Source: Cannabis sativa
Lineage: Eukaryota; Streptophyta; Magnoliopsida; Rosales; Cannabaceae
Reading direction: 5' to 3'
DNA: 64,000 bases
Assembly: GCF_029168945.1 (NCBI RefSeq)
Contig: NC_083602.1
Coordinates: 65,802,600 to 65,866,599 of the forward strand
Positions 56,690 through 64,000 of the stretch are shown here, piece after piece. The stretch's first letter is position 1; every line of letters starts with the position of its first letter. The notes beneath the pieces were generated by a model that saw only the letters and a program-made list of their open reading frames with translations, was not told the origin of the DNA and ran no database searches. The translations under genes were made by a program, and so were the position numbers.

Positions 56690-58340
56690 AGGTAAGTGGT
56701 TAAAGATCTTGCGAACTGATAGGGGTGGAGAAATAGTTAGTAGATATGCAGTTCAAAGATCATTAAATTGATTTTTGAATTATATCCAAACTTACCTCCC
56801 CAGAAATTTCGAGTTGCATATTGATGATTAGTTACTAGTCGTTGCCTAAATCCTTCTATAGTAATACAATTTCAGAATGATGTAATGGTTGTATACTTAA
56901 TGTAAATCATTACTAGATTCATGGATGACCTAATCAAAATCTTAAGAAAAGCTAGAACTGTTAACCATGTTTTGTTAGCTATTCTAAGTGATTAGGGGTG
57001 GACCATCCCATTGTCAATAGATAAGAAAGTGTTTGTTCAAACAAATACTACTTTTCTAAGAAAATGACTAAGTCTGAAAAACAAGTAGCAAATAAAGGAG
57101 ATATTTAATTCTTGATTCCAAAAGTGTTCTATCATCTTATATAACATATGATGATCCCACTGCCTCTGTTGTCTTGTCACAACCGAAGAGATCAATACCA
57201 TTTAGTTTTCTTAGACATAATTCACGGTGCCTTGTCGTAGTGGGAGAGTTTCTAGGAACTCACCTTCTTATGACTTGGGAGACACTAGTGATTAAAATCC
57301 ATTGTGAGTTTAAACAAGTAATGGATTGTCAAGATAAGAAACTAAGAAGAAAGCCAATAGAACTATGGTTTAATCCATTCACATGGAATAACCTAAAGTT
57401 TTCTATTACAAGGACATAAAAGGAAATTTTCGTTTATAAGTCCATTCAATGGACTTAACAAAACTTCCTGTTCCTAGTATTATAGGTTTGAGGTTATTCA
57501 AACCTATGGCTTGTGGTATACCTGGGAATTACTTACTCTAATGCAAGCAACTTACTTTAGTAAGATGCTGAAGCATTTTCTTTCTAATGGCAATCTATAG
57601 AAGCTTCACAACTTCTTAGACATAGATTTTATTTATCTAAGGAAAAGTCTTAACTATTCCAGAAAAGATAGAGCCATGAAAGAATTTCTTATATCAACAG
57701 TGAGAGGTCCTAGATATGCTTTTGTATGCCTTAGACCAGACACCTGCTGTTGAGTGGGAGTAATGAGTAGGTATCAGATTAATCCAGGAGAAGAACATTG
57801 GAAGACAATCAAGTAAATTTTAAGATTAAGAAGAGGAACTATATGTTAGTCTATAAGGGTGTGTTTAAAACTCTTAGACTACACCATATCAGATTTCGAA
57901 ATTTGCCTTTGTGCTAGAAAATATTTCTGATAAGATGGTGGTTACTCTGGGGGTGGAATAGTGATTTTGGAGAAGTGTAAAAACCTATCTGAAGTCTCTA
58001 GGTCTACCAGAGAGGGACTGAATGTTAAAGCTGCAGGAAAGGTACTTGTTCAGTCTAAGGAAAGTTCTATACATCTTTGGCACCATTCCAAATTGCCTTA
58101 AACTACTAGTGTTAATTTCCTGATTAACCAAAAGTAGTTGCCAAAGATATAGAATCCAGTATCCCAAGAGAGTAGACATATAGAGAGGAATTTCACATTA
58201 TCAATGATTTTGTGATTAAAGGAAGAGTAATAGTGGAGAAAAGGTCGTGGTTAATTCAACCTTTCAGATCCTATTATGAGGAGTTTACTACTACTACACT
58301 TGATTTGTATATCAAGGTGTTGAAATTATTTGAAACACAC
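56690..58340 (+). pseudogene. Copia pol relics (integrase, RT, RNase H)
   Basis: Short islands survive in varying frames. ILRTDRGGE (56706-56732) is the second-Asp block of the integrase core. KKVFVQTNTTFLRK (57023-57064) is the block after integrase. FVCLRPDTCC, stop, VGVMSRYQINPGEEHW (57718-57813) is the end of reverse transcriptase. HIERNFTLSMI (58177-58210) is the HIERKYHFIRE block of RNase H. The order integrase, reverse transcriptase, RNase H proves Copia. No stretch is long enough to function. Confidence 0.8.
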
Positions 58341-58360
58341 TTTTTGTTTTATATTAGTGC

Positions 58361-58371
58361 AAGTGGGAGTT
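58361..58371 (+). promoter_or_regulatory. Copia polypurine tract
   Basis: AAGTGGGAGTT directly precedes the 3' LTR and is the usual plant Copia PPT form. The same tract is seen, complemented, at 3639 and 7894. Confidence 0.85.
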
Positions 58372-60260
58372 TGTTGGGTTTTATGCCCTAAATAAAACTC
58401 ATTTCAATATAATCAAATTTACTTATTAATATAGATCAGAAATAACATTTAATGTTGCATGGTTCACATGATTTATTTCATGATTATATGTACATAATGT
58501 ATAAATTCATCTGAAACCCTTTTCACATACTTGATCTTGTTTATTGTGCTGTCAACACATTGGAAAGTAAACATGACTATGTGAATAAAGTTTCCTAGAT
58601 TTATCAGACATAGGGTTTTACTGATATGATAATCTACAACAGAGTTTACTTGCATTTGGAGAAGTGCTATGTTCTTTCCCGAGCATTGGTTAAAGTAAAG
58701 CTCAGGTTGGATGCATGGAGTATGCATCGGAAGGGACCGATATTGAACTTTGACTTAGATTTATTAAACTTACCGTAATATCTATTCAAGTCAATATCGC
58801 CTAGTTGATCCTAGATCAAATGATCTTAATCCTGATATGATTAGGCTCAATCTCGAGAGGCTATTCGTGTTCTTTGATTTGTTAGTTAAGCCTACTTTTA
58901 GGTCAGGGTGATACGTACATTTTGGGAACACGGTAGTGCAATTGAGTGGGAGCGCTATCATAAACATGGAATCTATAGCTTCTATCTGGCGAATAGTAAG
59001 CAAAGGATGATCTCCTTCGAGCTTGACCAAACGAACATAAATGGTGGAGTACTCATTTCACATAAGCTGAAATATCATTTATACGGGGTCAAGTGTTTTA
59101 AGGATAAAATACATTGTAGGGTGTAACGGTAATTTAATCCCTTTACAGTGTAGATCATTCATATAGAGGATCATTGATCACATTAGGATTATAACAATGG
59201 ATAACTAATGATGTGTCTATATGGTGGAACATATAGAGCATTCTATATACTGAGAGTGCAATTCTAAGTTCTATGCGTGGATTCAACGAAGAATTAATAA
59301 GTTAGTGAATTTTAGTAATAAATTCTTGATCTACTTATTGGAAGCTCGGTTATATAGACCCATGGTCCCCCCACTAGTTGAGATAATATTGCTTGTAAGA
59401 CTCATGTAATTGGTTTTAATTAATCAATTATAATTCTCAAATTAGACTATGTCTATTTGTGAAATTTTCACTAAGTAAGGGCGAAATTGTAAAGAAAGAG
59501 TTTTAGGGGCATATTTGTTAATTATGATACTTTGTATGGTTCAATTAATAAATATGATAAATGACAATATTATTTAATAATTATTTATAGTTATTAAATA
59601 GTTAGAATTGGCATTTAAATGGTTGAATTTGAAAATTGGCATTTTTGAGAAAATCAGATACAAAAGGTGTTAAAATTGCAAAATTGCAAAGCCCAAGGCC
59701 CAATCCACTAATGCTATGGTCGGCCACCTATGTAGCTATTTTAAGTTGATTTTTTCATTATTTTAATGCCAAATAATTCAAACCTAACCCTAGTGGAATG
59801 CTATAAATAGATAGTGAAGGCTTCAGGAAAATTACACTTTTCTTCAGACTTTCTGAATCAGAAAAACCTGAGCCTTCTCTCTCCCTATCTTTAGCTGACC
59901 ACTCCCTCTTTTCTTCTTCAATATTTCGAAATCCTTAGTGTATGAGTAGTGCCCACACACAGCAAGTGATACCTCAATCATAGTGAGGAAGATCATGAAG
60001 AAAGATCATCAGCAAAGGAGTTTCAGCATCAAAGATTCAGAGAAAGAGATCCAGGTTCAGATATTGATAATGCTCTGCTACAGAAAGGAATAAAGGGCTA
60101 GATATCTGAACGGAAGGAGTCATTTAATTCCGCTGCACCCAATGTAAGGTTTCCTAAACTTTATATGTGTTTAATTTATCGTTTTAGAAAGTTCTTATTT
60201 AGGATGTTAATAAACATACTTGTGAGTAGATCTAAGATCCTGGTAAAATAATTTCCAACA
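58372..60260 (+). repeat. Copia 3' LTR
   Basis: 1889 bp, the same length as the 5' LTR, ending AATTTCCAACA before CAAGC. The TATA box is at 59802-59809. Differences from the 5' LTR are single substitutions, for example in the GCATGG/GCGTGG and GGCCGG/GGTCGG words. Confidence 0.93.
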
Positions 60261-60265
60261 CAAGC
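60261..60265. repeat. Copia target-site duplication CAAGC, right
   Basis: Exact repeat of 50106-50110. Confidence 0.9.
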
Positions 60266-61412
60266 TCCTTCACATGCCGCCCCGACCGCTAGCTTAACAG
60301 GCCCTTCCCAAGGATCGAGGAGTAAAAGGTCCTCCAAAGGTAGCACCCGAACGGGAGAGAAGCGCCAGAAAAAGGGGTACACCCCCAAATATACTAAATA
60401 CACGGAGCTATCGGACTCCCAGGAACGTGTGTACTTCGCCACCAGGCAAAATACGCACTACCGGAGACCACAGCCGTTGTATAAAGACAGCTCCCGGAGA
60501 GATCCGAGCAAAAGATGCGAGTACCACAACGACATTGGTCATAGCACCAATGAATGTAAGAATCTCAAGGACGAGATCGAAAATCTAATCTGATTGGGCC
60601 ACCTCTATGAGTGGATCAAGAATAGGCTGCCCCACCTTAATCCGGGTCAGGTGGCTGGGGGTATGCCTCCGGGAACACCAGGGAGTACAGCAAGAGTATT
60701 GGCTCCGGCTGCTCCCGCAGGTGACGCCCAACATATTCCTGGACTGCCGCCCCGGCCTAACGGGCGGGTAGCCATGATCTCCGGAGGTCCCCATATCGGA
60801 GGGAACACTCGCAAGGAGCGAAAACGATACGCCGAGGCCGCAAAACACAATGAGATATGGGAAGTTACTCAACTCCCAGCTCAAAGGCCTCGGCTGATGG
60901 ACCAACCCATCACGTTCACGGAAGAAGACGCCAAGACGGTGCGCTTCCCTCATCACGACCTGTTGGTCATAGAGACCCCCATCGCGAATAAAGTGGTGGC
61001 CAGAGTCTTAATCGACAATGGGAGTTCCGTGAACCTGCTCTTCAAAGAAGCCTTCACCGCGATAGGCTTGACCGACCGTGACCTCTCGCCTAGTGGGTCC
61101 CAGCTCACAGGGTTTAACGGGATGACACTTATCCCGATGGGAAAGGTGAGGCTCCCGGTTACTCTGTGCCCGGATACTCCCCAAAGCACATTTAAATATT
61201 GCACCTTCGTGGTGGTGGACTGCTCGACAGCCTACAACGCAATCCTCGGCCGACCGGCCCTAGTGGACTTTGGTGCAATCTCTTCGATCCGACATCTGTG
61301 CCTAAAATTCCCTACCCAGGAGGCCGGAGTCGGGACTGTGAGGGGGAATCAGGGGGAAGCAAGGCAATGTTATAATGTTGCCACCCACCTACCCGTACTT
61401 ATGGTCCGGTAG
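60266..61412 (+). pseudogene. Gypsy gag 3' part and protease, two in-frame stops
   Basis: The frame from before the Copia insertion resumes ([20 protein letters not shown]), continues to the zinc-binding motif [17 protein letters not shown] and reaches TGA at 60591-60593, where the minus copy has Arg (a CGA to TGA change). It reads on through [14 protein letters not shown] and the protease: [20 protein letters not shown] with the active-site Asp at 61014, then IPMGKVRLPVTLCP and YNAILGRPALVDFG. A TAG at 61410-61412 follows LPVLMVR, between protease and reverse transcriptase, without any frame change. Confidence 0.85.
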
Positions 61413-64000
61413 CACACTGAGCCAGAGATGGCTGAAGAGGATGAGTTGGATCCTCGTATAGGATCCGAAAGGATCGTGGAACCAATGGAGGACGTCGAAG
61501 AAATACCAGTCTGCGACGTAGACTCCACCAAAGTACTCCGGTTAGGGAAGAACCTGGACCCGGAGGAAAAGGACAAAATAATAAAAACACTGAAGGGCGC
61601 CATCGACATCTTTGCATGGCGCCAAGAAGACATGACCGGCATAAGCCCTCATGTCATCACCCATGTACTCAATGTCAACCCGGACATGCCTCCGGTACAG
61701 CAAAAGAGACGCCCGCTCGACTCGGTGAAAGCCGAAGCTCTAGAGAAAGAGGTGGACAAACTCTTGACCAATGGCATGATCCGCGACGTGTACTATCCGG
61801 AGTGGCTGGCCAATCCGGTCCTGGTACCCAAGCCGAACGGGACTTGGCGAGTTTGTATAGACTTCACTGATCTAAACAAAGCTTGTCCAAAGGACTGCTT
61901 CCCGCTGCCCAGGATTGATCAAATGGTAGACGCCACTTCCGGATTCAAGCTGTTATCCTTCATGGATGCCTATGCTGGATACAACCAAATAAAAATGCAT
62001 ACGGCAGACCAGGAGTGCACTAGCTTCAGGACCGATAAGGGGGTATACTGCTACCTAGTCATGCCTTTCGGACTGAAAAACGCCGGAGCAACCTATCAAA
62101 GAATGGTTAACCGGATGTTTAAAGGCCTCTTAGGGCGAAACATGGAGGTGTACGTGGACGACATGCTCGTCAAATCAAAAGCATGCAACAGCCATGCAAG
62201 CGACTTAGAAGAATGCTTTGAAGTTGTCCGGAGATACGGTATGAAACTCAACCCAAAGAAGTGCACCTTCGGGGTCAAATCAGGAAAGTTCCTGGGTTTC
62301 ATAGTCAGCCAAAGGGGGATTGAAGCAAACCCGGAAAAAATCCAGGCTCTCCTGAACATGCCATCCCCCAAGAAGCATAAAGATGTGCAAAGCTTAACCG
62401 GAAAGGTATCTGCATTGAGCCGTTTTATCTCACGGTCTACGGACAAGTGCATACCTTTCTTCAACGTGCTAAAGAAATGTCAAAAGTTCGAATGGTCGGA
62501 CGAGTGCGAGGAGGCATTCAAAAGGCTAAAAGATCACATGGCCAAGCCTCCTATCCTATCGAAACCCGTCCTTGGAGAAGACTTGTTTCTTTACTTGGCC
62601 GTCTCCGAGCACGCGGTCAGCGCTGCCCTGGTCCGGGAGGAAGAGAAAACTCAGCATCCCGTGTACTATGTCAGTAAGCGCATGATAAGAGCCGAGACAA
62701 GGTACCCGGTCATTGAAAAACTAGTATTCTGCCTCCTAATGGCTTCAAGGAAGTTAAGGCCATACTTCCAAGCCCATCCGATCAAGATTCTGACCAACCA
62801 TCCGCTCCGGCAAGTTCTCCAAAAGCCTGAAGCGTCCGGAAGACTCCTCAAGTGGGCGATGGAGCTAAGTCAATTCGACTTGCACTACGTCCCCCGGATT
62901 TCTATAAAAGGCCAAGCCTTGGCAGACCTCATTACTGAATGCAACGAAGCCGAGGCAACAGCAAATACGCCAGTACCACCAATCCCCACCTGGAGGGTAT
63001 TTGTAGACGGAGCTTCTAATGAGAACGGTTTAGGAGCCGGAGTGGCCATGATATCACCAACTGGACTGCGACTCCAGGCGGCCCTCCAATTCGACTTCAC
63101 AGCTTCAAACAATGAGGCCGAATATGAAGCCCTGATAGCAGGGCTGAAATTGGCAAAAGCTGTAGGAGCCAAAAGAGTGGAAGTCTACAGTGACTCCCAA
63201 CTGGTCGTAAACCAAGTATCCGGAGAATACCAAACCCGCGGTGAACGGATGGCCGCGTACGTAACAATAGTCCGAGAGCTGCTCCACGAGTTCACGGACT
63301 ACAAAATAGAAAGAATCCCCCGAGAAAGGAACGCTCATGCGGACTGCCTGGCTAAGTTAGCCTCGGACAGCGAAATCGAAGAGCTGGGGGTAGTACCAGT
63401 GGAACGCTTCGCAGAACCAAGAATCAAAATAAAAGAGACCACACTAACGGTTGGGCAAGAACCCAGCTGGATGGTCCCCATCATAAAATACATAACAATA
63501 GGTGAGTTGCCCCAAGAGAGGGCACTGTCTCGAAAGATTCAGTATCAGGCTCATCGTTATGTAATGATGGACCAAATTCTCTACCGGAGAGGACTCAGCA
63601 TGCCTTATTTAAGGTGTGTATCGGACCCTGAAGCTAGACAAATCATGCTGGAGGTCCACGAAGGGTTCTGTGGAGATCATACGGGAGGACCCAACCTCTC
63701 AAAGAAAATATTGAGGCAAGGGTACTTCTGGCCAACAATGAAAAAAGATTGTATAGACTATGTCCAAAAGTGTGACTCGTGCCAAAGGTACGCGAACATA
63801 CCGAGAGCCCCTCCAAATGAGATCACCCTGATGACCAGTCCCTGGCCCTTCGCGGTCTGGGGAATAGATCTCATCGGGTCTCTACCAACAGGAAAAGGAG
63901 GGGTAAAGTATGCAATAGTAGCAGTAGACTACTTCACCAAATGGACAGAGGCTGGGCCTATGAAGACAATAACTGCCAAGAAAGCATTGGACTTTGTTAT
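61413..64000 (+). CDS. Gypsy pol: reverse transcriptase, two RNase H domains, integrase (cut by window)
   Basis: The frame is open from after TAG 61410 to the window end, about 860 codons, with a first ATG at 61428 (MAEEDELDPRIG). Reverse transcriptase: NPVLVPKPNGTWRVCIDF, LSFMDAYAGYNQIKM, MPFGLKNAGATYQRM and the catalytic YVDD (62151-62162). RNase H 1: TLVR-like ALVREEEKTQHPVYYVSKRM and ASRKLRPYFQ. Second RNase H: VFVDGASNENG (Asp at 63006), NNEAEYEALIAGL, SDSQLVVNQV. Integrase starts with HEGFCGDHTGG and CDSCQR and shows the first catalytic Asp in WGIDLIGSLPTGKGG; the rest is beyond the window. This is the best-preserved pol in the window. Confidence 0.93.

Larger units (their letters stand above)
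50111..60260 (+). mobile_element. Recently inserted, non-autonomous Copia element
   Basis: 10,150 bp with two 1889-bp LTRs, PBS, PPT and a perfect 5-bp duplication. By eye the LTRs differ at only about a dozen positions. The internal 6.4 kb has no long ORF: an AT-rich part (52.0-55.3 kb) where gag would be, then relics of integrase, reverse transcriptase and RNase H full of stops and shifts. It must have been mobilised by proteins from an intact relative. The family is the same as the minus-strand copies at 1-9.6 kb. Confidence 0.92.
47721..64000 (+). mobile_element. Plus-strand Gypsy element (same family), interrupted by Copia, running off window
   Basis: LTR, PBS, gag, protease, reverse transcriptase, two RNase H domains and the start of integrase follow each other in Gypsy order on the plus strand. 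At 50110 gag is split by a 10.15-kb Copia element; after removing it and one CAAGC, the gag frame continues without a shift. It is a closer approach to a functional copy than the minus-strand relative: reverse transcriptase, RNase H Asp and protease active site are all present. The 3' LTR lies beyond 64000. Confidence 0.92.

Noticed and set aside
50530..59126. Identical small ORFs at 50530-50769 / 58791-59030 and 50647-50865 / 58908-59126, as if a duplicated gene
   Set aside because: They lie at the same offset in the two Copia LTRs, overlap each other on opposite strands and show no protein motif. They are LTR sequence.
1..64000. CRISPR arrays, operons, rRNA or tRNA genes
   Set aside because: The window is plant nuclear DNA. 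I saw no regularly spaced short repeats and no tRNA cloverleaf or rRNA core; PBS sites only pair with tRNAs.

Overview
This is a plant nuclear window, almost certainly from a eudicot. The evidence is an intronless histone H2B gene of plant type, a four-exon gene with plant-like AT-rich introns, and plant lineages of LTR retrotransposons, a plant L1-type LINE and Mutator-like DNA. Repeat styles resemble those of Cannabaceae, but that is a guess from memory. Only two genes look like functional host genes: H2B (21319-21765, +) and a small RNA-binding RRM protein with a mitochondrial-type leader (23632-24231, -). They converge in a 5-kb island, 21.1-25.2 kb.

Layout. 1-9.64 kb: minus-strand Copia LTRs and rotted internal sequence in an LTR-LTR-internal-LTR-internal array. 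9.64-11.06 kb: the 3' end of a plus-strand Gypsy element joined to the Copia array. 11.19-12.09 kb: a solo LTR with a 5-bp target duplication. 12.39-12.80 kb: a MITE-like inverted repeat. 12.97-19.34 kb: a nearly intact LINE between 17-bp target duplications. 19.36-21.0 kb: two related MITEs in opposite orientation and other inverted-repeat sequence. 21.1-25.2 kb: H2B and the RRM gene. 25.6-27.2 kb: 3' end of a minus-strand Gypsy element. 27.42-27.56 kb: a broken H2B fragment. 27.85-38.60 kb: a complete minus-strand Gypsy element (LTR, PBS, PPT, TSD AAAAG) that has lost its reverse transcriptase and carries an antisense spliced gene. 38.6-39.8 kb: a LINE tail and a small MITE-like repeat. 39.8-47.7 kb: a Mutator-like element (MULE) with an Ulp1-type protease gene on + and a MULE transposase on -, meeting tail to tail. 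47.72-64.0 kb: a plus-strand Gypsy element of the same family as the minus one, running off the window. It is split at 50.1 kb by a young 10.15-kb Copia element (50111-60260, TSD CAAGC).

How the parts relate. The nesting gives an order of events: MULE first, then the plus Gypsy into it, then the Copia into the Gypsy gag. The Copia has LTRs of equal length differing at about a dozen positions, yet its polyprotein is only scattered relics, so it was moved recently by proteins from elsewhere. The minus Gypsy has lost reverse transcriptase, an RNase H catalytic Asp and protease reading frame, while the plus copy keeps all three. Many stops in these elements look like C-to-T decay of CAG, CGA or TGG codons, as expected of methylated silenced repeats. 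Several frameshifts sit in homopolymer runs and could be assembly errors.
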